Assembly: GCA_951217055.1 (NCBI GenBank)
Contig: OX578281.1
Span: 14,602,447-14,666,446, forward strand
Direction of reading: 5' to 3'
Length of the DNA: 64,000 bases
Source: Gerris lacustris
Lineage: Eukaryota > Arthropoda > Insecta > Hemiptera > Gerridae
This document shows, piece by piece, positions 43,441-54,139 of this stretch. Below the pieces are notes generated by a model. The model did no database searches. It was not told where the DNA came from and worked only from the letters and a program-made list of their open reading frames with translations. How positions within the stretch are numbered: the first letter of the stretch is position 1; every line of letters begins with the position of its first letter. Made by a program: the position numbers and the translations under genes.

Positions 43441-45315
43441 TACTACGTTTTTACTAATCTTATATTACTTTGCTTTGTAAGTTTCATCGCACATTTCCGT
43501 TTCCCCAATTTTGAACCACTTCCCGTGATTCAATCTTCCCCAAATTTTGTACATAGATACAACTAAGGTAAAGAATACAGAAACCAATAAAACAAAAAGA
43601 AAAAACAAAATGGCGTCAAATTTATTTGCTTTTTAAGTTTCATCGCACACCTATTACCCCAATTTTGAACCATTTACCGTCATTCAATCTTCCCCAAATT
43701 TTGCACATAGATACAACTAAGGTGAAGAATATAGAAACCAAAAAAAAAAAAAAAAAAAAACAAAATGGCGTCAAATTTATTTGCTTTTTAAGTTTCATCG
43801 CACACCTATTACCCCAATTTTGAACCACTTCCTGTCATTCAATCTTCCCCAAATTTTGCACATAGATACAACTAAGGTGAAGAATATAGAAACCAAAAAA
43901 AATAAAAACAAAAACAAAATGGCGTCAAATTTATTTGCTTTTTAAGTTTCATCGCACACCTATTACCCCAATTTTGAACCACTTCCTGTCATTCAATCTT
44001 CCCCAAATTTTGCACATAGATACAACTAAGGTGAAGAATATAGAAACCAAAAAAAATAAAAACAAAAACAAAATGGCGTCAAATTTATTTGCTTTTTAAG
44101 TTTCATCGCACACCTATTACCCCAATTTTGAACCATTTACCGTCATTCAATCTTCCCCAAATTTTGCACATAGATACAACTAAGGTGAAGAATATAGAAA
44201 CCAAAAAAAATAAAAACAAAAACAAAATGGCGTCAAATTTATTTGCTTTTTAAGTTTCATCGCACACCTATTACCCCAATTTTGAACCACTTCCCGTCAT
44301 TCAATCTTCCCCAAATTTTGCACATAGATACAACTAAGGTGAAGAATATAGAAACCAAAAAAAATAAAAACAAAAACAAAATGGCGTCAAATTTATTTGC
44401 TTTTTAAGTTTCATCGCACACCTATTACCCCAATTTTGAACCACTTCCCGTCATTCAATCTTCCCCAAATTTTGCACATAGATACAACTAAGGTGAAGAA
44501 TATAGAAACCAAAAAAAATAAAAACAAAAACAAAATGGCGTCAAATTTATTTGCTTTTTAAGTTTCATCGCACACCTATTACCCCAATTTTGAACCATTT
44601 ACCGTCATTCAATCTTCTCCAAATTTTGCACAAAGATACAAATAAGGTGAAGAATACAGAAACTAAACTAAAAAAAAAAAAATTGAAAATAAGACCAGTT
44701 TTGAAAAATGGCATTTTTATATGAATTATTATTATTAGCTTGCATTCTTGTTTGTTTGTTTATTTGTTTGTCCGGTACAAATCTGGCAATCGATTTCTAA
44801 CTAACTTCCCAAATAGCTAGACATTTGAAACTTTTAGCATAGCTCAGAACACGATGACAATGCATTATTTTAACACTTTTAGCCATCTTTCAGCAGAATT
44901 TAATTAGTTTTCAGCAAATTTTGCTGTGCGGAAAGTTAGTTCGGAAAAAATCCGCAAGTTATTTTATTTGTTTTGTCATATCCAATATTTACGCAATCTT
45001 CATTTTGACGGGTCTCAAATTTGTGATAGATAAACATTGAATGACAGCAAAACAGGAAATATCGATTATATTATTTATCGATTATATTATTTCAAATATA
45101 TCGATGGCATGCTTTAGATTTGGTGTTGGGGAGATCCGTTGTACAAAGATTTATCCTTTTGTAGGTTTAAGATCAGCTCTCTGGATGGTTGTCATTTATG
45201 TGAAGTAAATAAATTCGGAACTATTTTTATTTCACTAACATTATATATTATATAACAATAACAATTATATTATCAACATTACATACGATTCAACAGAAAA
45301 TTTAAAAACGTAGTA
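43441..45315 (-). mobile_element. Family E MITE carrying an internal satellite
   Basis: TACTACGTTTTTACTAAT at 43441 and TAAAAACGTAGTA ending at 45315 are the family E ends. 44735-45315 is the reverse complement of the family E body (TTAGCTTGCATTC.., ACGATGACAATGCA, GACAACCATC). The 154-bp satellite lies between the left TIR and the body, at a point where copies 1-3 have no such sequence. Confidence 0.75.
43480..44690. repeat. 154-bp satellite, 8 copies
   Basis: AGTTTCATCGCACACCTATT recurs with starts of CATCGC at 43485, 43641, 43796, 43950, 44104, 44258, 44412 and 44566. The last five intervals are exactly 154 bp. Each unit holds TTTTGAACCACTTCC, CACATAGATACAACTAAGG, an A-rich run and CAAAATGGCGTCAAATTTAT. 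The outer units are more diverged, as expected for unequal exchange. Confidence 0.95.
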
Positions 45316-45965
45316 TATAAAAAGTTCTTTTTATCTTGAAATTTTTTGTTTTATATTAATATCTCAATATATTTGTCACCTGAATATCCTTTGTTTTTTT
45401 GCAACATGTATTCGCGAATGGAAAAATTATTTATTAAACATTAGTTGAATTGTTGTCAACGGAGTTCATTAAATGTCATTATTTGAACTGTAGGCAGTCA
45501 TTTGCAGTAAAAATGTAAATTATATATTTTGTCGATATCATTATGCCTTAATATCTTAAGATCAAAAAATACAGCTAATTAATTTTGACTTTACTAAAAA
45601 AAATTGTTTTATTTTTATCAAGTGTAAAATGTTATTTTTAATTGTTTTGTTTTATCAAGTGTAAGATGTTTTTTTTAAGTTAAAAAAATATGAAATTATA
45701 ATATTCCTCGAAGCGTAATTCGAGATCATATAATAAGATTACGCAGCTCAATGAACCAAGACATTAAATTATTAAATGAAGAAGAGATTTCAGTCAAATC
45801 AATAAAATTATACTAGAAGAACAGTTAGTTAGTTATCTCAGAACAATAAAGATTTATAGAATTCTATTTAAAAAGGATAAAAAAACAACAATTTGTAAAT
45901 ATAGTTTGTTCACTTGGGGCTATTTTTAATAATATATGTATGGGTAGGAAAAACTCTTCACTATA
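45316..45965. other. AT-rich gene-free stretch
   Basis: A direct repeat ATTGTTTTATTTTTATCAAGTGTAARATG occurs twice near 45604 and 45640. Nothing else. Confidence 0.4.
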
Positions 45966-45969
45966 TTCT

Positions 45970-46345
45970 ACAATAGTACATTACGCGTCTAGTGCGGAAA
46001 GTTGAATTTTGTATTTTGCTTTAGCAATATGCAGTTCCGCATGAGTTGCGTACAGTACTTTATCTACGATTGTTGGATTGTTATAATAAATACAGAAAAT
46101 CATTAAATATACATTGTTTATCACTAAAAACTTGATAAAAACAGTTAATTAAATCAAACAAACAGCAAATTAGTTTTGTTAAATGTAAACAAACTCGCAA
46201 ATGTTGCGATAAGGTGAAGAAGTCTTCACCTTATCGCAAGATTATGAAACGTGCAAGCGCAATGTAACTACGAAAAGAATAACTTTCTACGCATCTAAAC
46301 AGAGATAAAATGTTTATATTTCGTATTAATCGTAGATTAAAGTCA
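45970..46345 (-). mobile_element. Family K repeat, minus-strand copy
   Basis: AGTACATTACGCGTCTAGTG at the left is the reverse complement of 56895-56912. AAGTACTGTACGCAACTCATG and TTTACATTTAACAAAACTAATTTG (minus strand) match 56775 and 56515. A central palindrome is at 46204-46239. It lacks the coding-like insert seen in the 56-kb copy. Confidence 0.75.
46204..46239. repeat. Perfect palindrome, 17-bp arms, in family K
   Basis: TTGCGATAAGGTGAAGA and its inverse, separated by AG. It occupies the same relative position as the 23-bp-arm palindrome of the other family K copy. Confidence 0.92.
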
Positions 46346-47410
46346 CATGCTAGTGGTTATTAATGACATTTCTTTACTGTTATAAGACAACATAGAGCCA
46401 ATATCTGCTTTAAATTCTAAGTCCTAATTTTTAATGTTCTTAAGTGGAGTTATTTAGTTCTAGCACTAAATACTATTTAGGTATGGGTCTTGAAAGTTTT
46501 ATACATCAACTGAAGTAGGGTGGAGGGGGTGTGGGGGGGGGGGTTGCTAGTTGAGCATAGGGGCAAGTTGGAAAATTTAAACACCTCAAAAACTGTGGGG
46601 GGGGGGGGGGGGGGGGTAACAAAAAGACCCCTGTAGTTTTATGCAATTACCATATCACTACTGATCCTATTATACCAATCCTATATTTAAAGTCAAGTAT
46701 GCAATGAACATAATAAACAGCTTCTTCCATACACATATTGTACGGCGATATTAATTGATCCTTTATCATAGTACACAACCTAGTCCAACAATTATGAAAA
46801 ATAGTTTATTCTGATTTGAAAAACAAATATACTTATGAAAATTCATATTTTATTTGCATGCATATAATCTTTTTAAAGATGACTGTCTCTAGCCTATTGC
46901 CTAAATAAAGATCATGAATGCTAAAAGGCAATCCCTATCGATCGACTGACAATTAGGTTGAATCATTGACCAACCATTCTTGGAGACGGATATACGCATA
47001 GAACACCTATAAAGACTGTTAACCGTTGACAAGATTCTATAAAGACCAGACCACGTGCCGTCTAGACATTGCTTGCCTCGATAAGATAATTATGTATAAT
47101 CTTTCTCACCTTTTGCTTTTCTATCACTTATATTTTCACTTAAATGGGGACGAACCACATATAAGAGCCGCACTTTAAGTAAATCTAAACATCTGATTTT
47201 TTCTTATTTGGAATTCTGTGAAAATCTCAAATCAAATAAAGATATTACTTACGAAAAGCCTGTTATTTCGTTCTCGAATTTTTTTAAAAATATTTTATCA
47301 TAATTTTTACTAACACACATCCGTCACGTATGAAAGGCATAAATCCCTTCTACTGCGGGGAATTAACGATGAATAATTTCCACCACGTTGCTTCACCTAA
47401 ATGGTATTTA
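46346..47410. other. Gene-free stretch with G tracts and an LTR-like segment
   Basis: Two poly-G tracts lie near 46535-46550 and 46594-46617. The segment 46880-47325 has a TATA-like CATATAAGAG (47158), an AATAAAG (47236) and an end in TAACACACA, which is the look of a solo LTR. Neither a matching start nor a TSD was confirmed, so this is a low-confidence suggestion. Confidence 0.3.
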
Positions 47411-47419
47411 AAAATATTT

Positions 47420-49360
47420 GCCATGAAAGTCGAATACTTGAGAAATAAGAGCGAATAGTGAATGAATAGTAAAATGAAAGTCGAATACTTGAGAAATAAG
47501 AGGGAATAGTGAATAGTGAATGAATAGTAAATAAATAGTAAAATGAAAGTCGAATACTTGAGAAATAAGAGCGAATAGTGAATGAATAGTAAATAAATAG
47601 TAAAATGAAAGTCGAATACTTGAGAAATAAGAGCGAATAGTGAATGAATAGTAAAATGAAAGTCGAATACTTGAGAAATAAGAGGGAATAGTGAATAGTG
47701 AATGAATAGTAAATAAATAGTAAAATGAAAGTCGAATACTTGAGAAATAAGAGCGAATAGTGAATGAATAGTAAATAAATAGTAAAATGAAAGTCGAATA
47801 CTTGAGAAATAAGAGCGAATAGTGAATGAATAGTAAAATGAAAGTCGAATACTTGAGAAATAAGAGGGAATAGTGAATAGTGAATGAATAGTAAATAAAT
47901 AGTTAAATGAAAGTCGAATACTTGAGAAATAAGAGCGAATAGTGAATGAACAGTAAATAAATAGTAAAATGAAAGTCGAATACTTGAGAAATAAGAGCGA
48001 ATAGTGAATGAATAGTAAAATGAAAGTCGAATACTTGAGAAATAAGAGCAAATAGTAAAATGAAAGTCGAATACTTGAGAAATAAGAGCGAATAGTAAAT
48101 TAATAGTAAAATGAAAGTCGAATACTTGAGAAATAAGAGCGAATAGTGAATGAATAGTAAATAAATAGTAAAATGAAAGTCGAATACTTGAGAAATAAGA
48201 GCGAATAGTGAATGAATAGTAAAATGAAAGTCGAATACTTGAGAAATAAGAGGGAATAGTGAATAGTGAATGAATAGTAAATAAATAGTAAAATGAAAGT
48301 CGAATACTTGAGAAATAAGAGCGAATAGTGAATGAATAGTAAATAAATAGTAAAATGAAAGTCGAATACTTGAGAAATAAGAGCGAATAGTGAATGAATA
48401 GTAAAATGAAAGTCGAATACTTGAGAAATAAGAGGGAATAGTGAATAGTGAATGAATAGTAAATAAATAGTTAAATGAAAGTCGAATACTTGAGAAATAA
48501 GAGCGAATAGTGAATGAATAGTAAATAAATAGTAAAATGAAAGTCGAATACTTGAGAAATAAGAGCGAATAGTGAATGAACAGTAAATAAATAGTAAAAT
48601 GAAAGTCGAATACTTGAGAAATAAGAGCGAATAGTGAATGAATAGTAAAATGAAAGTCGAATACTTGAGAAATAAGAGCAAATAGTAAAATGAAAGTCGA
48701 ATACTTGAGAAATAAGAGCGAATAGTAAATTAATAGCAAAATGAAAGTCGAATACTTGAGATATAAGAGGGATTAGTGAATGAATAGTAAATAAATAGTA
48801 AAATGAAAGTCGAATACTTGAGAAATAAGAGCGAATAGTGAATGAATAGTAAAATGAAAGTCGAATACTTGAGAAATAAGAGGGAATAGTGAATAGTGAA
48901 TGAATAGTAAATAAATAGTTAAATGAAAGTCGAATACTTGAGAAATAAGAGCGAATAGTGAATGAATAGTAAATAAATAGTAAAATGAAAGTCGAATACT
49001 TGAGAAATAAGAGCGAATAGTGAATGAACAGTAAATAAATAGTAAAATGAAAGTCGAATACTTGAGAAATAAGAGCGAATAGTGAATGAATAGTAAAATG
49101 AAAGTCGAATACTTGAGAAATAAGAGCAAATAGTAAAATGAAAGTCGAATACTTGAGAAATAAGAGCGAATAGTAAATTAATAGCAAAATGAAAGTCGAA
49201 TACTTGAGATATAAGAGGGATTAGTGAATGAATAGTAAATAAATAGTAAAATGAAAGTCGAATACTTGAGAAATAAGAGCGAATAGTGAATAAATAGTAA
49301 AATGAAAGTCGAATACTTGAGAAATAAGAGCGAATAGTAAATGAATAGTAAAATGAAAGT
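47420..49360. repeat. Higher-order satellite, about 35 units (GAAAGTCGAATACTTGAG)
   Basis: Each unit has GAAAGTCGAATACTTGAGAA, ATAAGAGCGAATAGTGAATG and a variable number of AATAGTAA blocks, so unit length alternates (about 39, 51, 62 and 69 bp). A 448-bp superunit is repeated: positions around 48681 and 48739 recur at 49129 and 49187. The minus strand is open in all frames, giving long but meaningless Leu/Phe/Ser/Tyr-rich ORFs of up to 278 aa. Confidence 0.95.
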
Positions 49361-49413
49361 CAAATAGTTCCGATGCACATGCGTTCTCAAAATCTTTCCA
49401 AAAAATCCAAAAA

Positions 49414-49751
49414 ATGTTCCCTGAATGCCGCAAGAGCCTAAAATACGTAAAGGTGCCATTATTATCTATACAAAATATATTCGGTGAGTATCATAGAAAG
49501 GGGGACAAGGATAAAGTGTCATCATTAGAAATCTCGCCAGCCGCACATTTGTGGATTTTAAAAATGATAATAGACCGCCATCGGAATAACGATATTATAG
49601 TTTGTAAAATCGGTCTCCACAATATAGCTATTGTTAGGACAAACCCGGCTTTTGACATAGCTTTTTTAAATGTTTATTATCAACGCAAAAAAAAATTGAG
49701 TAAGGTGGGACTAAGAGCCACTTATAACGCTTATTTTGTAATTAATACCTA
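49414..49751 (+). pseudogene. Unassigned ORF fragment
   Basis: The frame beginning MFPECRKSLKYVKVPLLSIQ has non-repetitive, protein-like composition for about 110 residues before it runs into a MITE. The stretch LWILKMIIDRH..DIIVCKIGLHNIAIVRTNPAFDIAF faintly recalls the N-terminal beta-sheet region of a cytochrome P450, but the key downstream motifs are absent and I would not call it one. It lies directly beside the satellite, has no visible partner exons, and may be a gene remnant or chance. Confidence 0.2.
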
Positions 49752-49753
49752 TA

Positions 49754-50079
49754 CAGTAATCTCACTAATCCGGATTTGATGGATCAGGGCACTGTCCGGA
49801 TCACAGATAGTCCAAATTAAACGATCAGTTATAAAATGTCTGTAAAACTGGTATAGATGGGTAAAACTATTAAACTAGATCTTTTTATCATAAAAATAAC
49901 TTTTAGCCTACACGTGAATCACATTTAAAACCTAGAAATTGATTTAGAATAAATAACTTTACCTCATTGACATAAATTTACAGTTTATTGATTGTACATT
50001 ATTATAAAAGTATTGAGGTCCGTCTAAATAAACCGGATGTATCCGGACTAGCGGGGTCTAGATTAGCGAGACTCAACTG
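49754..50079 (+). mobile_element. pogo-type MITE, 326 bp, TA duplication
   Basis: The left end CAGTAATCTCACTAATCCGG and the right end (inverse CAGTTGAGTCTCGCTAATCT) are diverged TIRs. Both are flanked by TA (49752-49753 and 50080-50081). CAGT..CTCGCTAATCCG ends with TA duplication are typical of pogo/Tigger-type non-autonomous elements. Confidence 0.85.
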
Positions 50080-50082
50080 TAT

Positions 50083-50722
50083 AGTCTGCCAATTAGTGTG
50101 GCACATAGCTTCCTCGCTTCCTATTTCTTAAATATTAATGATTTTATGCTTTTACAACTATTGTTGTCCAATTTATTTAATTTCCTCCGTTTTGCTTCCG
50201 AGCTTACCGAAGGTAACGGAACCTATGTGATATTATTTATATCTGTAAAAATTGTTATGATTTTTTACCTCAATTTAAGTAGCAATTAAGCAAAATTTAA
50301 AGAGCGCAGACGGTTGAAATTAATCTAGGGCTATCTGCAGGCTATATTTGACAAAGCATCCAAATTTCATAAAAATCAGATGAGTACTTTTGAAGATATA
50401 GGTGTCAATATGTATGTTTGTGCTCATGTGAAAGAGAAAGGAATGGGCAAAGAAGATTGAACATGGGACAGATTGAGATATGGGACCAACAATGTGCTAA
50501 TTATTATCTACTGTCTAAATTTAATTAAAATCGAACGAGTAGTTTTTAAGAAATGTCAGTTCGGAAAAATTGAGCGACATCCAAGACATGGAACCAAAAA
50601 TGTTCGCTTGATGTCTAAAACGGATTTCTGTCTTGGAATTTTTAAATTGGGGACATCAAAAAATGTTATTTCTTTTGGACGATAGCATAGCTTCCGTTAC
50701 CTTCGGTAAGCTCGGAAGCAAT
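50083..50722 (+). mobile_element. Family C MITE with hairpins in both orientations
   Basis: The left end TAGTCTGCCAATTAGTGTGG abuts the pogo MITE. The right end carries hairpin CTTCCGTTACC-TTC-GGTAAGCTCGGAAG (50691-50718). An inverted copy of that hairpin lies at 50196-50222. One element with hairpin ends (50196-50722) is thus seemingly nested in, or fused to, the left end. The body shares GAGCGCAGACGGTTGAAATT with other C copies. Confidence 0.78.
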
Positions 50723-51433
50723 TAAAATTATATCGAATTCTTTAAAGCTATTTCCCAAAACTAGCTTATTTGGACCAATAATAGTTTCTCAAAGTACCAG
50801 TTAGGGTAATTATCCCCCACATTATCTCTAATTGTTTTGATTTTCTTTTAGTGTAAATAAATGTAATATAATAGTTAGCTATCATTGTAAATTTTTTTCT
50901 TAACATTTGAAAAAGAAAAAAAAACTTTCACCTTCATGATAAAAAATTTAAATCTTTATTGCTATACATTAAATTGCTATAAAATTATAAAGAAATATCA
51001 TCTGCCTATATTAACTCGTGAGTCAAAACTCTATTTTATGTAACGCATTAGAACCAGAAACCTTTTAAGCTTGCTTGACCTCGTTACGCAAGCCTGTCTC
51101 TTCACTTACAAAAAATAGAGGTAAAAAAAACAATCTCGACTATATTTTGGCTCTAATATCGCTGCTAAATCTGTCACCCAAGACGGAAACTAAAGTATAA
51201 TTAATAATTAAAAAAAAGCGAATGAAATTAATTTTACTTTGAACCCTCCTAAAAACATTCAACCCTTAAAAAAGAACCCCTTTATAAGAAAATAAAACAG
51301 TGAAATATAAAACACTGTGAATTTAAAGCTACGTAATTAATTTATAACGCTACAAATCACAGAACGCTTCTTATCATAATGATGTTGGCAATATTAAAGA
51401 TTATTGTATAAAAGCCAAAAAAAAAAAAAAAAA
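50723..51433. other. AT-rich gene-free stretch
   Basis: No recognised feature. Confidence 0.35.
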
Positions 51434-51660
51434 TAGTCTGCCAACTTTTGTAGCTCCTATTTCGTATACTTTAATGATATTATGCTTTTACAATTATTAT
51501 TATCAATTTTATTTAATTTTTCCCCGTTTTCTATTTTTTTTTTTTTTTTTAATTTTTGATTTTTATACTGAAATAAATTAATATTGAAGCAAAAGTTAAT
51601 GAGCGCGGACGGTTGAAATTAATCTAGTGCTATTTGCGGTTTAATTTCGACAAAAGTAAG
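51434..51660 (+). mobile_element. Family C fragment, left end
   Basis: TAGTCTGCCAACTTTTGTAGC, the ATTATGCTTTTACAATTATT block and GAGCGCGGACGGTTGAAATT match the left third of family C. The element stops near ATTTCGACAAAAG. Confidence 0.65.
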
Positions 51661-52250
51661 TTTTTTAAAAAAATACTTCTTGCATACGAGTCCGCAAGAC
51701 AGTGAGCCATTTTCATGTTTTCGCTCTGCGTAAAGTACCGACATAAAATATATTAATTTATTCAAATAACTGATAAAAGTAGATGGAAAATAATTTTTAT
51801 TCCTATCTCCACACCGGCTTGATTACAAAATACTGAATTCAAAGGAGCCGGCCCGCTTTCTACGAATTGTTAATATGCCTTCATACTAGGTAGGCCGAGA
51901 GGGCTGAGAGTTGATGGCAACCCCCTGTACTTTCCTAACTCCCTGTCACACGTATACATCGTTTCGACTTTCTTCGGCCCTATGACGTGAGGTGGAGGGA
52001 GGCCCAAAAGCTGGAGACTGGATTACACACCTCCTATAGCTTTTTAACTCCCTGCTATATTTTTCTGAGTTTTTAAGCTAAAAGTAACGTAACGTTTTTG
52101 ACTTATGTTCCATAGCCTAAACATGAAAATGTCAAAATCAAATTGTAACTATACACCAAACATACATTTACCAACATTTACTCAAAGGATAATTTTTCTA
52201 AATTGATACTTTAATACATGTAAAAAATCAAAAAAAAAAAAAAAAAAAAA
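51661..52250. other. Gene-free stretch, locally GC-richer
   Basis: The segment 51840-52040 is distinctly GC-richer than its surroundings (GGAGCCGGCCCGC, GACGTGAGGTGGAGGGAGGC) but has no open frame of note. The segment 52195-52232 repeats family C text (CTAAATTGATACTTTAATAC). Confidence 0.4.
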
Positions 52251-52252
52251 AA

Positions 52253-52860
52253 TAGACTGCCAATTGGTGTGGCACTTAGCTTCCTCGCATCCTATCACGT
52301 ACTTTATTGATTTTATACTTTTAAAAGCCATTATCGTCTAATTTGTTTAATTGTTTCCCCCGTTTTTTTTTAATCTGTCAAAATTGTATTAATTTATTAC
52401 ATGAATTAAAGAATCAATTTAGCAAAAGTTATAGTGCACAGACGGTTTAAATTAATCTGGGGCTATCTGCGGGCTATAGTTTCGATTAAATATAAAAGTT
52501 TCATACAAATCAGAAAAGTACTTTTGAAGCTATAGGTGTAAATAAATGTATGCTTGTGCGCATGAGGAAGAGAAACAAATGAATACAGAAGGTTATATGA
52601 AACTTATATGGGACCAACAATGAGCTAATTATGACCTACAATCCAAATTTCATTAACATCGGACGTGTAGTTTTTAAGATATGTTGGTTCGCAAAAATTG
52701 AACGACAGACCAACCGACAGGCAGACACGGAACCAAAAATGATCCCTGATGTTTCAATCGGATTTTTGTCTTGGAATTTTTTAAATCGGAGACCTAAAAA
52801 TTTTTCGTTCTTCAGAACGATCACGTAGCTTCCGTTACCTTCGTTAAGCTCGGAAGCAAG
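52253..52860 (+). mobile_element. Family C MITE
   Basis: The left end TAGACTGCCAATTGGTGTGG and the terminal hairpin CTTCCGTTACC..TTAAGCTCGGAAG at 52829-52856 define it. The body is collinear with 30351-30925 (ATGGGACCAACAATG, ACATCGGACGTGTAGTTTTT, GAACGACAGACC). The 65-aa and 62-aa ORFs are spurious. Confidence 0.8.
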
Positions 52861-53702
52861 ACACCTAATAAAATTAAATTGATAAGAGAATAAAAAAAAG
52901 GAAAATAAAAAGTACCAGTATGTTTACATCACCTCTCACCTGTAAAATGTTTACTTCTTTAAGAGTTCCGTGTTTCAAAGTAACAATAAATACTTAACTG
53001 TTCTATCACCAGTATTAATTCCGTGTCTTGTGATAAAGCCATTTCAAAGCTAACTTTAACTTTTGTCTATCCACCATTTCCAATCGAGTAGAACAACTGC
53101 TCATGGTAGTATAAAGTTAGTAACCTAAAAAATAAAAATTTACCGTAGAAAAACAAATTGAAATAAAGAGAAAAAAAGAAGTAAAAAAAAACCGTAATAA
53201 CAATTGTACGAGTGTTTTTGAAACAACACAATAACTGTTTGGCTTTATTTAACACGCAATTTCAAGAAAGAAAACAATTGTGTAGGGAGTTTGTTCAGGC
53301 CGATAAAAAAAACAATAGCCCAAAGTGTAGAAAGCATTGCGGTATAAAATTAATAATTGTAAAAAAAGGCTGATTCAAACGAGAATAAGCTACGTATACC
53401 TTTTTTTCAAAACGCTAAATCAACCAGTTTGTAATAATCGGTAATTCGTAAAATCAAACGTTCATTCTTATACATTTTGTGTGATATAACTTTTGATATT
53501 TCAGTTGGAAGAATCAAGCAATTTACAAATGGTAATAATTTTAAGCTACTCTACCTCTTAATTCCGAGGGAAAATGATAAATTTATAAAAAAAAATTCTA
53601 TAAAATTAATTGTTATTGTCAAAATTAATCATGGTTAATAAAACCCAAACATCATAATCCATCACTTTTATCATTTTTATCAGTCAAATAATTAATATGA
53701 AT
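52861..53702. other. AT-rich gene-free stretch
   Basis: No recognised feature. Confidence 0.35.
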
Positions 53703-53903
53703 ATCCCAACAAAAACAATTAACTTAAAAAAATAAGCCAAGTCTCACGTAAAACATAGTAAGGTTATTGGTTTAGCCAAGTCTCCCCCTGTCCAATTAAG
53801 TTCTCCTAGATCTAATCCAGCCATTAAAAATAAATTATGTAAACAAATAACCTAATAAATAGAGACTTGGCTTATTTTTTTACTCAAGTGTTCTTGTTGG
53901 GAT
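53703..53903. mobile_element. Palindromic MITE, 201 bp, about 43-bp TIRs
   Basis: ATCCCAACAA and TTGTTGGGAT are the outer ends. Further in, AAAAAAATAAGCCAAGTCTC (left) is exactly inverted at 53865-53885. The short centre contains a direct copy, AGCCAAGTCTC. Confidence 0.82.
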
Positions 53904-53962
53904 TTCACTTCTTTTTTTAAAGTAATTTTTTGTTTCTTAGCCTTTTATTCTTTTTAAAAATA

Positions 53963-53965
<3 letters not shown>

Positions 53966-54011
<46 letters not shown>
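53966..54011. repeat. (AT)n microsatellite
   Basis: A run of alternating TA. A second run is at 54108-54136, next to the palindrome described below. Confidence 0.95.
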
Positions 54012-54015
<4 letters not shown>

Positions 54016-54045
54016 CACCCACACCACTCAGCTCGACCGTAGATG

Positions 54046-54103
54046 TATATTTAAGGCGCCTTCACTCAACTTGGGGGTTCGGTCAAGTTGAGTGAAGGCG
54101 CCT

Positions 54104-54111
<8 letters not shown>
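54046..54111. repeat. Perfect palindrome, 28-bp arms, between AT tracts
   Basis: Arms 54046-54073 and 54084-54111 contain TTAAGGCGCCTTCACTCAAC and its inverse, with a 10-nt loop GGGGTTCGGT. The right arm runs directly into (AT)n. A GGCGCC site lies in both arms. Confidence 0.95.

Positions 54112-54136
<25 letters not shown>

Positions 54137-54139
<3 letters not shown>

Noticed and set aside
47350..49459. Seven minus-strand ORFs up to 278 aa
   Set aside because: Stop-free satellite read in different frames. Resembling a membrane protein is only a result of T-rich codons.
49414..49779. Cytochrome P450 gene fragment
   Set aside because: Only a vague N-terminal resemblance. No I-helix, ExxR or heme-binding Cys motif nearby.
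51840..52040. GC-richer patch as a possible exon
   Set aside because: No long open frame and no splice-site pair that would make a convincing exon.
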